Shown here: piece by piece, positions 1 through 7,340 of the stretch
Position numbering within the stretch: the stretch's first letter is position 1
Layout: each line of letters starts with the position of its first letter
Source of the DNA: GWA1-39-11 sp964360265
GTDB lineage: Bacteria; Patescibacteriota; Microgenomatia; Levybacterales; GWA1-39-11
Assembly (NCBI GenBank): GCA_964360265.1
Contig: CAYHUY010000001.1
Coordinates: 1-64,000, forward strand
Reading direction: 5' to 3'
Length of the DNA: 64,000 nt
The notes under the pieces: generated by a model
The model's input: only the letters and a program-made list of their open reading frames with translations
What the model was told of the DNA's origin: nothing
The model's database searches: none
Position numbers and translations under genes: made by a program

Positions 1-274
1 CGGATTCTATCCTATAACGTTTATCTTGTCAAGTGTCTAATTTTAGAAACAAAACTCATCTTCTTCCATACGGTATTTATTGGGGCAGAATTATTATGAG
101 ATTATACTACTGCATATTAAATTTTACAATGCTCTATTTAAAAGGATATTTTATCATCAGCAAAAAACTAGAAGATAGAAAGTCTTTAAATATTAATAAT
201 ATTCTATTTTTTAGGAAAATAATCCTATAACTAAGTTGCTGATTACTTAACTTTAATAGAGCTAAATTAATTGA
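1..274. other. AT-rich stretch without a convincing gene
   Basis: This is the left edge of the window. It is very AT-rich, and its one open frame (33-230, 65 codons) has no recognisable motif and the composition of random AT-rich DNA. I see no RNA gene, repeat or clear terminator here. The cupin gene on the minus strand ends at 275. Confidence 0.5.
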
Positions 275-754
275 TTAGCGAGTGCAATGCTGTTGGTCTT
301 CAGGCACCAACCGCGCATTCTCCATTACAATAAGCGTGATCGCGTATTCGCTCCTTGTTTCTCCCTGATGGGTAATTCCTGGGAGAATAGTTAAACCTTC
401 TGAAGGGATGAGAGCATCGTTTAGATAGAACTCTCCTCTTAATGTTTCATATCTTTCAATGATGGGTTCCTTATGAAGGTGCTTGCTTGTTCTTCTCCAC
501 GGTCCCATGACAGGGACAAGAATTCGATCATCCCCATGATAAAAATCGAATAAATAGCGGGCCTTTGAGAGTTCATGTCTGTCCGGAGGTAAAAAAAGCT
601 GTGGAACAGATCCGTTGTCTATAAAGCCGCGTCGCCTAAGAACTCCAATCAATTCATCTTGATAACTCTCTCCTAGAATTCTCCTTAAAACTTCATCATA
701 GCGGCGGCTATAATTTCTATCACGGGAAAACTCAGACTCAAGACTGTGTACCAT
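275..754 (-). CDS. Cupin-domain protein (small metal-binding beta-barrel)
   Basis: A predicted 159-aa protein. Its C-terminal half carries both cupin signatures: an HLH pair followed by E and G (motif 1, about residues 92-107) and PGITH (motif 2, about 125-129). The three His plus Glu are the usual metal ligands. The N-terminal 80 residues are charged and helical with no recognised domain. Cupins range from sugar isomerases to dioxygenases, and nothing here fixes the substrate. The frame opens at 778, but I chose ATG 754 because a TTATAA -10 box (762-767) lies 7 nt upstream, the spacing seen at many other genes here. It is divergent from the sigma-factor operon. Confidence 0.7.
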   Translation of the reverse strand: MVHSLESEFSRDRNYSRRYDEVLRRILGESYQDELIGVLRRRGFIDNGSVPQLFLPPDRHELSKARYLFDFYHGDDRILVPVMGPWRRTSKHLHKEPIIERYETLRGEFYLNDALIPSEGLTILPGITHQGETRSEYAITLIVMENARLVPEDQQHCTR

Positions 755-761
755 TTTTTGC

Positions 762-767
762 TTATAA
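762..767 (-). promoter_or_regulatory. -10 box of the cupin gene (apparently leaderless)
   Basis: TTATAA on the minus strand ends 7 nt before ATG 754. No clear -35 is visible. It lies inside the longer version of the cupin frame, which argues against the start at 778. Confidence 0.45.
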
Positions 768-809
768 TAAAGTCGCAACCTTATAAAAAATCATTCGCTG
801 CAAATGCTG

Positions 810-818
810 TGCTATAAT
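810..818 (+). promoter_or_regulatory. Extended -10 promoter of the sigma-factor operon
   Basis: TGC-TATAAT is a perfect extended -10 ending at 818, 7 nt before ATG 826. Transcription would start at or next to the start codon. The upstream ATG at 817 overlaps the -10 hexamer and is therefore unlikely to be the start. Confidence 0.7.
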
Positions 819-825
819 GGTTTTT

Positions 826-1326
826 ATGGCTGAAGAAGCGTCCAAATTCTATAAAACTTATTCGCCAAGAATCTTTGCCTATCTTAAAAAACGTCTCCCT
901 TCCCCGCAAGACGCGGAGGATACCTTACAAGATGTATTCCTTGATGCTATAGATTCGCTCCCGTTGTTTCGCGGTGAAGCAACTGTTCTTAACTGGTTAT
1001 ATAAAATTGCTCGAAATAAATCGGCTGATTTTTACCGTAAAAGAAAAATTAAAACCATTCTATTCTCAAAACTCCCCTTTCTTGAGTTTGTCAGCCAAGA
1101 GATACACCAGCCCGAATTCCAATTTGAGAAAAATAAAATTCGAGATAGGATTGAAGCTGCATTTCATCTCATCCCTAATCACTATCAAAAAATCCTTCGT
1201 TTACATTATGAAAATAGCACGCGCGTTAAGGAACTTGCGGTTATTTTTAATTTGTCACCTAAGGCAACGGAGTCCTTATTATTTAGGGCAAGAAAAAGCT
1301 TTATCGCCGCATATGAAAGAACGTGA
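826..1326 (+). CDS. ECF-type RNA polymerase sigma factor
   Basis: A 166-aa sigma-70 family protein with only regions 2 and 4. Region 2 is at about residues 8-75, with the DAEDTLQDVFLDA helix for core binding and a WLYKIARN segment for -10 recognition. Region 4 is at about 110-160, a helix-turn-helix around RVKELAVIFNLSPKATESLLFRARK. This size and domain content define group 4 (ECF) sigma factors, which redirect polymerase in response to envelope or other stress. The gene is first in a three-gene run, overlapping the next gene by 14 nt. The following small membrane proteins occupy the usual place of an anti-sigma factor. Confidence 0.88.
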   Translation: MAEEASKFYKTYSPRIFAYLKKRLPSPQDAEDTLQDVFLDAIDSLPLFRGEATVLNWLYKIARNKSADFYRKRKIKTILFSKLPFLEFVSQEIHQPEFQFEKNKIRDRIEAAFHLIPNHYQKILRLHYENSTRVKELAVIFNLSPKATESLLFRARKSFIAAYERT

Positions 1327-1528
1327 ATTTCTGATCGAGCTTGAAAAAAGAGCCTTAGAAAATAAAAGACTGATTGAAAAATCAAGCGTTGCTATTGTAA
1401 GCCTGTGGTTTGGCGAGCATCCGTGGCGAATAATAATCCCCTTCTCTTTTTTATTGACTTTACTTCTTCGTCTCATTCTTGGCAAAACATATTTTGAGGT
1501 CATCTTGTGGATATTTGGAGGATTATGA
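1313..1528 (+). CDS. Small single-TM protein, possible anti-sigma partner
   Basis: A predicted 71-aa protein with a charged helical N-terminal half (about 35 residues rich in E/K/R) followed by one or two hydrophobic stretches (about residues 44-71). It overlaps the sigma gene by 14 nt and ends in an ATGA overlap (1525-1528) with the next gene, so the three are probably translationally coupled. A cytoplasmic helix plus membrane anchor immediately after an ECF sigma gene is the layout of membrane-bound anti-sigma factors, but there is no recognisable ZAS or RsiW motif. The role is inferred from position only. Confidence 0.6.
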   Translation: MKEREFLIELEKRALENKRLIEKSSVAIVSLWFGEHPWRIIIPFSFLLTLLLRLILGKTYFEVILWIFGGL

Positions 1529-1842
1529 AGAAAAGCACATTCTTGGTATTTGTGACGTATGTTTGGCTAAAGACACTTTTAGGACTTGTTATACATCCCT
1601 ACAAAGAGGTGCGGGAGGTGACGCGCCACCATATTCTCTTTCCGGTTGTTTTATCACCGCTTTACGGTCTTGCAGCTCTTTTCGTAGCGGGAAGGATTGG
1701 ATCTTTTCTTTTTGAAACACAGGGTTTAGTAAGAGAAGTTATGGCGCTTATTCTCTCAGCCGGACTTATTTCAATACTGCTTTGGCAGTTGTTGCTTCTT
1801 TATCTTTTAACAAGTTTTCTTCTTGCATTCCAGAGAGATTAG
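1525..1842 (+). CDS. Three-TM membrane protein of the sigma operon
   Basis: A predicted 105-aa protein with three hydrophobic segments (about residues 5-22, 38-60 and 70-98). I chose ATG 1525 because it shares ATGA with the previous stop and has GGAGG at 1517-1521 just upstream. An HP..E..R motif between the first two TM segments resembles small Yip1-like membrane proteins, but I cannot name a family. It is probably co-expressed with the sigma factor and its small membrane partner. Confidence 0.6.
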   Translation: MKKSTFLVFVTYVWLKTLLGLVIHPYKEVREVTRHHILFPVVLSPLYGLAALFVAGRIGSFLFETQGLVREVMALILSAGLISILLWQLLLLYLLTSFLLAFQRD

Positions 1843-1890
1843 TTGTAGCCTTTGGCGAATGATTTCACAAAAAATTGCGACTTTTAATAT

Positions 1891-2724
1891 ATGCCTGTAG
1901 AATCGGCATTATTTGTGGTAAGAAATTTAGTAATAATTAAACTTGGCGGCAGTGTTATTACCGATAAAACTTCTCAAAAAAAGATTTTTAGAAAAGAAGT
2001 TGTTGAGAGATTGGCCCGGGAAATTAAGACCGCCAAAAATAAAGGAAATTTTAACCTTATATTAATTCATGGCGCGGGCTCCTTTGGACACCCACTTGCC
2101 AAAAAGTATAGGTTAAATGAGGGATTTCTTAATAGCAGGAGTTCGGAAGGATATGCAAAGACCAAGATCGGCGTGATTGAACTAAATTTTTTGGTCTTTA
2201 GAGAATTAGAAAGAGCAAACCTCCGGGCGTGTATCGTAGAATCAAGCGCGGTAACTACTGCTGTCTCGGGCAAGATTAAAAAAATCGATACCGAATTTAT
2301 AGAATTTTTACTTGCGCAAGATATTATCCCTATTCTTTCAGGAGATGTTGTCATTGATCAAAGAACCGGATATTCAATCATATCAGGAGACCAAATAGTT
2401 TCACATCTTGCAAAAAGCTTTAAGGCAGACAGGGTTGTTTTCGTTTCTGACGTTGACGGCGTATTTGATAAGGATCCTAAAGTCTATCCTGACGCTAAGC
2501 TAATCCCAGAAATTAATAAAAAGAACTATAGAAGCATTATTAAAAACATGAGGGTTAAAAATAAAAAGGACGTTACAGGAGAAATGAAGGGGAAAATCTT
2601 GTCAATTAAGAGGGGGCTGCAAGGAGTAAAAGTTATAATAACAAATGGCCAAATAAGGGGAAATGTGCTAAAATCTTTAGTCGACTCTAATACTCAAAAG
2701 ATAGGAACTATTTTAAGATTCTAA
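1891..2724 (+). CDS. Isopentenyl phosphate kinase
   Basis: An amino-acid-kinase fold protein that phosphorylates isopentenyl phosphate to isopentenyl diphosphate, the last step of the archaeal-type alternative mevalonate route. Seen motifs are the N-terminal KLGGSVITDK phosphate loop (about residue 17), HGAGSFGH with the diagnostic His (about 60), a central SGD, and SDVDGVFDKDP for nucleotide binding (about 188). Length (277 aa) fits the family. The annotated ATG adds residues before the usual IIKLGGS start. An in-frame GTG at 1915 lies behind TTGCGA-17 bp-TAGAAT (1875-1903) and may be the real start. It is followed after 7 nt by a Nudix protein and then an IDI-like protein. Confidence 0.88.
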   Translation: MPVESALFVVRNLVIIKLGGSVITDKTSQKKIFRKEVVERLAREIKTAKNKGNFNLILIHGAGSFGHPLAKKYRLNEGFLNSRSSEGYAKTKIGVIELNFLVFRELERANLRACIVESSAVTTAVSGKIKKIDTEFIEFLLAQDIIPILSGDVVIDQRTGYSIISGDQIVSHLAKSFKADRVVFVSDVDGVFDKDPKVYPDAKLIPEINKKNYRSIIKNMRVKNKKDVTGEMKGKILSIKRGLQGVKVIITNGQIRGNVLKSLVDSNTQKIGTILRF

Positions 2725-2731
2725 ATTAATT

Positions 2732-3277
2732 ATGAACGGATACGGACACGAAAGAGAGATTTCCTTGCCGCTTGAGGCAAGGCCCGTGCAGGCAGTCGCG
2801 CTGATTATAAGAAATTCCCAAGGACTGATCTATACTAATGAAGAAAAAGAAACTAAACCAGAAGTGGGTAAGTTTGCCGGAATGAGGTCTTTTCCTATGG
2901 AAACTATAGAGGCGGGGGAAAGCAGAGAACAGACATTAAGACGATTACAAAACGAGGAAGTGGCGCACAACTTAATGACAGCGCCCCCAGACCTACTTGG
3001 TGTTTATGGCATCGGTACAGCCGCACTATGGTGTTATGAAACCTCTGTGATATCACAAAACGGCAGAAATCCTGATTATAAAATCGCTGAAGTAGGAGAA
3101 CCGGGCTGGATCCCAATTGACGACCTTAAGAATGGAAATGTCTGGGTTCGCGAAGGCGTTGTCGAGATGGCAACCGATTATAGTTCGGGCATAAAAGGCG
3201 CCAGGAGAGAATCGTGTCAACCGGCAATTCCTGCATTACAAGGATTAAATGGGAAAACAAATTATCGGCCGGGTTGA
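2732..3277 (+). CDS. Nudix-hydrolase-like protein
   Basis: A 181-aa protein with a Nudix-type fold pattern: a strand (AVALIIRNSQG) and then a loop and helix (about residues 58-77) with ETIEAGESREQTLRRLQNEE, which matches the Nudix box GX5EX7REUXEEXGU only partly. The first Gly and the terminal Gly are missing or shifted, so activity is uncertain. It starts 7 nt after the isopentenyl phosphate kinase stop and overlaps the IDI-like gene by 29 nt, so it belongs to the same transcription unit. A phosphoisoprenoid or nucleotide diphosphate is a plausible substrate, by context only. Confidence 0.65.
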   Translation: MNGYGHEREISLPLEARPVQAVALIIRNSQGLIYTNEEKETKPEVGKFAGMRSFPMETIEAGESREQTLRRLQNEEVAHNLMTAPPDLLGVYGIGTAALWCYETSVISQNGRNPDYKIAEVGEPGWIPIDDLKNGNVWVREGVVEMATDYSSGIKGARRESCQPAIPALQGLNGKTNYRPG

Positions 3278-3773
3278 TAAAAAGGGGGACGTGATCGGCG
3301 GAATTGAGCGGTGGGAAGCGCATAAAAAAGGCATTTTGCACCGTGCCTTTACGCTTGCTCTTATATATAAGAACTTCTACGTTCTCCAGCATAGAAAACA
3401 TGCCTGTTTTGACGGAGTTTTTGACATTACCTCATCTTCTCATCAGTTGGTGTCGAACGGAAAATTAGAAGATACGCTTGAATCTGCAAGAAAATGTTTG
3501 TTTCGTGAATGGAAGATAAGCAAAACCGAAATAGGCGAACTGAAATTAAAGGGCGCGATTTATTATGAAGCGCGTGATCCAAAAAGCATTTATACTGAGC
3601 ACGAGATTTGCGATATCGTGGAGATTCGCGTTAGCAAAATCCCCGAGCCCAATTATGAGTTTGCTTACGGATCTTCACTTGCTACAAAGGTAGAGCTTGC
3701 GAATAGAAAATCTCGAATCTACTCTATGCTTGCCCCTTGGGTTAAGGTTGCAATCAAGAAAAATCTTATTTAA
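3249..3773 (+). CDS. Nudix protein related to type I isopentenyl-diphosphate isomerase
   Basis: 174 aa. The N-terminal third aligns with type I IDI: WEAHKKGILHRAF holds the two metal His, TSSSH occupies the TNxCCSH region with its His, REW holds the Nudix Glu, and EHE (residues 117-119) matches the second acidic pair. The catalytic Cys of IDI (Cys67 in E. coli) appears to be Ser. It may therefore be an inactive or altered isomerase, or a Nudix hydrolase of the same subfamily. Its position behind an isopentenyl phosphate kinase supports an isoprenoid role. The 29-nt overlap with the previous gene suggests coupled translation. Confidence 0.7.
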   Translation: MGKQIIGRVDKKGDVIGGIERWEAHKKGILHRAFTLALIYKNFYVLQHRKHACFDGVFDITSSSHQLVSNGKLEDTLESARKCLFREWKISKTEIGELKLKGAIYYEARDPKSIYTEHEICDIVEIRVSKIPEPNYEFAYGSSLATKVELANRKSRIYSMLAPWVKVAIKKNLI

Positions 3774-3783
3774 GATAGAACTA

Positions 3784-4533
3784 GTGGAACAAGTTAAATC
3801 AAATCCCATTCATTCCGCAATTGTTCTTCTTTTTATTTTATCTCTTGTATTTCTTTGGCTAATTAAATTTTTTGATATTTCATATCCGATTTCAGTAACG
3901 ACTCGAACTGTTTCGGGAGAGCTTTCGGTTGTGGGCGAAGGAAAAGTAGATGTTGTTCCGGATATGGCAAACGTTCAGGCAGGAATTACCGCAGATGGCA
4001 AAACCGTTCAGGAAGTTGAGGGTAAAGTAAATGAAATAAACAATAAGATTGTTTCTGCCCTTGAAAAACTTGGAATTGATAAAAAAGATATTAAAACCAC
4101 TAACTATTCCATAAATCCAAATTATAGATTTACTCCGGACGGCAGAAACAATATTTCAGGCTACACAGGAAATACAAGCCTAACAATTACAGTTAGGGAG
4201 CAGGAATTAGTATCGCGAGTTATAACTGCTACGACTGAAGCAGGCGCAAATCAAGTCTATAATTCCGGATTCACAGTTGATGATCCGGGAAAATTCAGGG
4301 AGGAAGCAAGAAACAGAGCAATTCAAAATGCTAAGGAACAAGCGCAGAAATTGGCTAGTGAATTAGGAATTAAATTGGGAAGAGTTGTAAATATTGTTGA
4401 ATCAAGTGAATCACCTCCTGGAATATATCCGGTTATGAAATCTGTTCCGGAACTCAGGGTAGAAGCACCTGATATTGAACCAGGGACACAAACTGTGACA
4501 TCTGTTGTTACGTTATATTTTGAAAAGAGGTGA
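3784..4533 (+). CDS. SIMPL-domain (DUF541) membrane-anchored protein
   Basis: A predicted 249-aa protein with an N-terminal TM anchor (about residues 8-28) and an extracytoplasmic SIMPL domain beginning at GELSVVGEGKVDVVPD, with the typical GYTGNTSLTITV and KEQAQKLASELGIKLGRV segments. The family forms oligomeric outer or secreted assemblies of poorly defined function. The frame is open from 3697, but this would overlap the previous gene deeply. GTG 3784 lies 10 nt after the previous stop, keeps the TM anchor near the N-terminus, and is my chosen start. Confidence 0.8.
   Translation: MEQVKSNPIHSAIVLLFILSLVFLWLIKFFDISYPISVTTRTVSGELSVVGEGKVDVVPDMANVQAGITADGKTVQEVEGKVNEINNKIVSALEKLGIDKKDIKTTNYSINPNYRFTPDGRNNISGYTGNTSLTITVREQELVSRVITATTEAGANQVYNSGFTVDDPGKFREEARNRAIQNAKEQAQKLASELGIKLGRVVNIVESSESPPGIYPVMKSVPELRVEAPDIEPGTQTVTSVVTLYFEKR
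4524..4533 (+). promoter_or_regulatory. Strong Shine-Dalgarno site deciding the start at 4539
   Basis: AAGAGGTGAT lies 5 nt before ATG 4539, inside the end of the SIMPL gene. Such a clear ribosome-binding site is uncommon in this window and contrasts with the leaderless first genes. Confidence 0.7.
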
Positions 4534-4538
4534 TTTGG

Positions 4539-4751
4539 ATGGCAAAAAAAAACACCAATAACCATTTGAATATTTTTAAGACATTAAAGCTCCAGTGGTA
4601 TGAAGTAATGTTTTTTAAAATATCGCTTTTATCGGTGGGAATATTAATAGGAGCAAATTGGCCGGCAATAATTCAGGACTGGGCAACGCCTATTTTAATC
4701 ATTGCGCTTGTTTCCTCAGTTTACGCAGTCCTTGTCTGGTGGAAAGAATAG
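4539..4751 (+). CDS. Small two-TM membrane protein
   Basis: A predicted 70-aa protein with two hydrophobic segments (about residues 22-40 and 47-65) and a basic N-terminus. No family recognised. It is coupled to the SIMPL gene: its ribosome-binding site overlaps the upstream stop region. ATG 4539 is preferred to the frame opening at 4530 because of the Shine-Dalgarno site. Confidence 0.6.
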   Translation: MAKKNTNNHLNIFKTLKLQWYEVMFFKISLLSVGILIGANWPAIIQDWATPILIIALVSSVYAVLVWWKE

Positions 4752-4813
4752 GTCTTGACAGGAGACTAAAAAATGTTTCATACTAAATATAGTTTTGGGC
4801 TACCATTTTTTAT

Positions 4814-5041
4814 ATGGCAAAAAGAATAACAATAACCAAAAGTAATAGAAAATTGATGATTTTAATTTTATTACTTCTCGTCTTCTCCGCGGGATTCCTG
4901 ATTGCCCGCGTCCGTTACAAGCCGCAAATCCGGGCAACATTTAATATGGTGCAGGAACGGGAAGATAAAATTCGCGAATTAAAAGAAGTAATTAAGGGTT
5001 ACGAAAATCAAATAATGATACTAGACGCAAAGAAAAAATAA
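4814..5041 (+). CDS. Small membrane-anchored coiled-coil protein
   Basis: 75 aa: a basic N-terminus, one TM helix (about residues 13-31) and a charged helical tail (about 45-75) with heptad-like spacing. No family recognised. A TTGACA (4755-4760) with CATACT (4779-4784) upstream could be its promoter, leaving a leader of roughly 23 nt. It may act as an FtsL/FtsB-like or scaffold protein, but nothing proves this. Confidence 0.5.
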   Translation: MAKRITITKSNRKLMILILLLLVFSAGFLIARVRYKPQIRATFNMVQEREDKIRELKEVIKGYENQIMILDAKKK

Positions 5042-5071
5042 ACCCCTCTTCCATTATTAAAATCTCAAGAC

Positions 5072-5077
5072 TATAAT
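5072..5077 (+). promoter_or_regulatory. -10 box of the DUF2130 gene (leaderless)
   Basis: A perfect TATAAT ends 7 nt before ATG 5085. No Shine-Dalgarno site fits in the remaining space. Confidence 0.65.
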
Positions 5078-5084
5078 AATCCAC

Positions 5085-6140
5085 ATGAATTCCTTTGTTA
5101 AATGCGTTCATTGCGGTCGGGACTTTAAATTAAGCGATGCTCTTGCTCATGAACTTACGGAAGAAACTAAAAGAATAAAGAAAACAGTTGAGGAGGAAAC
5201 TCGAAAAAAAGTCCTGGGAGAATTTGAAGAAAAAGATAAAGCGCAAAAATTAGAGCTTGAAGAGGAAAAAAAGAAAAATAGAGAGATAATCGAAGCATTT
5301 GAAAAAAAGAAAAAAGAAGATGAAGAAAAAATCCGCGAACAAACCGAGAAGGCTGCCTCTGAAAAACATAGACTTGAAAAACTGGAGTTCGAGAAAAAAA
5401 TAAATGATATGCAAAAAGCGCTTGAAGAGGCGCAAAGAAAAGGGAAACAAGGATCACAGCAGCTTCAGGGAGACGTTTTAGAACAAGACTTAGAAAAAAG
5501 ATTGCGGGAGGCTTTTCCATATGATGACTTCAAACCGGTTCCCACAGGAATCCGCGGAGGAGACATTATCCAAGAAATAAGAAATAAGCATGGAAACAGT
5601 GCTGGTACAATTTTGTGGGAAGCTAAAAGGCAAAAGGCATGGAGTAGAATTTGGCTTGCTAAGCTGAAGGAGAACATGAGAGAAATAAACGCAAGTGACT
5701 GCATACTGGTATCCGACAACCTGCCTGCAAACACAAAAATGTATGACCGGGTTGAAAACGTATGGGTTACAGGAAGCGAATCAGCAATTAAACTTGCTTC
5801 TGTCGTACGTTTTGGCATATTAAATGTCGCCATAATAAGGTCTTCGGCAACTCATACTGATGACCAATTAAAAGATCTCTATAGAATAATTACAAGCGAC
5901 TCTTTCAGACAAATGTTTGAAGCAAGAGACGAAATTATCAATGCGCTAAGACTAGAACTTGAGGCCGACAAAAGGGGCGCTGAAAAACGCTGGAGGAGAC
6001 AAGGGACATACATAGAAAAACTTGATAGAAATAACAGCCAGCTATATGGAGAGCTTCAAGCCCACATCCCTTCTCTCAAACCGTTGAAAGAACCAGGAAT
6101 CCTAGGACTTGAGAGCGGGGTGGAGGACGAAGCGAAGTAA
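5085..6140 (+). CDS. DUF2130 family protein
   Basis: 351 aa. The N-terminus has a CxxC pair (CVHCG), then a long charged coiled coil (about residues 25-125), then the conserved DUF2130 core with GDIIQEI, ILWEAKRQKAWSRIWLAKLKENM and HTDDQLKDLYRIITSDSF. The core has a restriction-endonuclease-like look (E-x-K in WEAKRQK), and the family is often suspected of nucleic-acid processing, but its biochemical role is not established to my knowledge. It is a single gene with its own leaderless promoter. The 3' end abuts a remnant of msrB. Confidence 0.85.
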   Translation: MNSFVKCVHCGRDFKLSDALAHELTEETKRIKKTVEEETRKKVLGEFEEKDKAQKLELEEEKKKNREIIEAFEKKKKEDEEKIREQTEKAASEKHRLEKLEFEKKINDMQKALEEAQRKGKQGSQQLQGDVLEQDLEKRLREAFPYDDFKPVPTGIRGGDIIQEIRNKHGNSAGTILWEAKRQKAWSRIWLAKLKENMREINASDCILVSDNLPANTKMYDRVENVWVTGSESAIKLASVVRFGILNVAIIRSSATHTDDQLKDLYRIITSDSFRQMFEARDEIINALRLELEADKRGAEKRWRRQGTYIEKLDRNNSQLYGELQAHIPSLKPLKEPGILGLESGVEDEAK

Positions 6141-6307
6141 ACCCAAAACTTTCGGACGATTTTTCTTTAAGAATGCATAGAACTGAAGTGCTTTGTAAAA
6201 AATGTGGTTCTCCTCTTGGGCACGTATTTAATGATGGCCCCGAACCTACGGGACTTCGCTATTGCATAAACTCTCTAGCGCTCGAGTTCATCCTCAAAAA
6301 TAATTAA
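6140..6307 (+). pseudogene. msrB: msrB remnant (C-terminal part of peptide methionine-(R)-S-oxide reductase)
   Basis: The frame from about 6140 through ATG 6173 to TAA 6305-6307 encodes the C-terminal third of MsrB: RTEVLCKKCGSPLGHVFNDG, then PTGLRYCINS with the catalytic Cys, then a short tail. One zinc CxxC is present (CKKC). The N-terminal two thirds, with the other CxxC and substrate residues, are missing; the upstream sequence is the DUF2130 gene. From ATG 6173 the product would be 44 aa. I read it as a 5'-truncated leftover rather than a working reductase. Confidence 0.75.
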
Positions 6308-6351
6308 CTTTGCACTTTGAACTTTTAACTACAGTGTGCTACTTTTAAACT

Positions 6352-7047
6352 ATGGCATCGCTTAAGAGAACTGAAACTCGCCGCCAGTTTTTCAAATCTT
6401 TTGAAGCAAAATCACTTCGCTCCCGCTCATTTCTTACCCAAACAGCGGATGAATTAACCGCGATTTGTGGTTCCACTACTTTTCTCTTATTCCATATTGT
6501 ACTTTTTGTATTATGGATAAGCACTAATCTTGGATATTTTGTTCCTATAATTGCGCCATTTGATCCCTTTCCATTTGGACTTTTAACTATGGTAGTCTCA
6601 CTTGAGGCGATATTTCTTTCAATATTCATCTTGGTATCTCAAAACAGATCTTCTTATATCTCAACTATTAGAGATGAGGTTCATCTTGGAGTGAACTTGG
6701 TAGCAGAAGAGGAGATAACAAAAATCCTGGAGGTGTTGGCGGAGATAAGACGTGAACTCGGTATTAAAAAACCTGATCCACAGCTTGAGAGAATGCTTGA
6801 AAGAATAGACGCATCGTATATTGAACGGTCGATTCTAGGACAAATGGGTCGTGCAAATAAATCTCTCGTTAAAACAATGCTTGAAGGATTACCCGGACCG
6901 ATGATTGTGCATCCAAAAACAATAATCACAGGCTATAATAATGGAACTGGCAATAACTCAAATACGAATTCGGACAACGCCAATACATCTGCCGCATTAA
7001 ATCCTGATGACAAAAAAAAACAGGAAGGCAAAGACAAAAATGGATGA
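6352..7047 (+). CDS. DUF1003 membrane protein
   Basis: 231 aa. Two TM helices (about residues 42-64 and 73-97) separated by a DPFPFGLL loop are the DUF1003 hallmark, followed by a conserved cytoplasmic helix and a low-complexity Asn/Thr/Lys-rich tail (about 195-231) not typical of the family. Function unknown. The promoter looks leaderless: TTGAAC (6317-6322), extended -10 TGC-TACTTT ending at 6345, ATG 6 nt further. It overlaps the zinc-ribbon gene by 8 nt. Confidence 0.82.
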   Translation: MASLKRTETRRQFFKSFEAKSLRSRSFLTQTADELTAICGSTTFLLFHIVLFVLWISTNLGYFVPIIAPFDPFPFGLLTMVVSLEAIFLSIFILVSQNRSSYISTIRDEVHLGVNLVAEEEITKILEVLAEIRRELGIKKPDPQLERMLERIDASYIERSILGQMGRANKSLVKTMLEGLPGPMIVHPKTIITGYNNGTGNNSNTNSDNANTSAALNPDDKKKQEGKDKNG

Positions 7048-7303
7048 TAAACTCAAGTGTCAATCCTGCGGGATACCCTTAGGAATTGGGTTCTATGGAA
7101 CAAATATGGACGGTGCGGCAAACTCTGAGTATTGCAGGCTTTGTTTTGAAAAAGGTATTTTTCGTGAGCCAAAGTTAACGCTTGCTGAGATGATTGGAAG
7201 ATCTATCGCAAATATGGTTGACGATTTAGAAATGAATCAGGAAGAGGCGGAAAGATTAGCAAACACGACTATTCCAAATCTTAAACGCTGGCAAAAATAT
7301 TAA
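7040..7303 (+). CDS. Putative zinc-ribbon protein (Zn_ribbon_2-like)
   Basis: A predicted 87-aa protein. CxxC (CQSCG, about residues 7-10) and CRLC (about 34-37), with GTNMDGAANSEYC between them, match the small putative zinc-ribbon family in which GTN.DG..S..YC is conserved. The C-terminal half is helical. I prefer ATG 7040 to the frame opening at 7007 because it places the first CxxC near the N-terminus and gives a short overlap with the DUF1003 gene. The role is unknown; binding of RNA, DNA or a protein partner is possible. Confidence 0.7.
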   Translation: MDDKLKCQSCGIPLGIGFYGTNMDGAANSEYCRLCFEKGIFREPKLTLAEMIGRSIANMVDDLEMNQEEAERLANTTIPNLKRWQKY

Positions 7304-7325
7304 CCCTTCCATTTTATTTTTAAGA

Positions 7326-7334
7326 TGTTATAAT
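7326..7334 (+). promoter_or_regulatory. Extended -10 promoter (leaderless) of the SurA_N-like gene
   Basis: TGT-TATAAT ends at 7334, 6 nt before ATG 7341. Confidence 0.65.
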
Positions 7335-7340
7335 CAACGA

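Noticed and set aside
33..230. Open frame of 65 codons at the left edge
   Set aside because: Extreme AT bias, no motif, no promoter or ribosome-binding site; looks random.
817..825. ATG 817 as start of the sigma gene
   Set aside because: It overlaps the TATAAT hexamer; ATG 826 fits the promoter and the family start.
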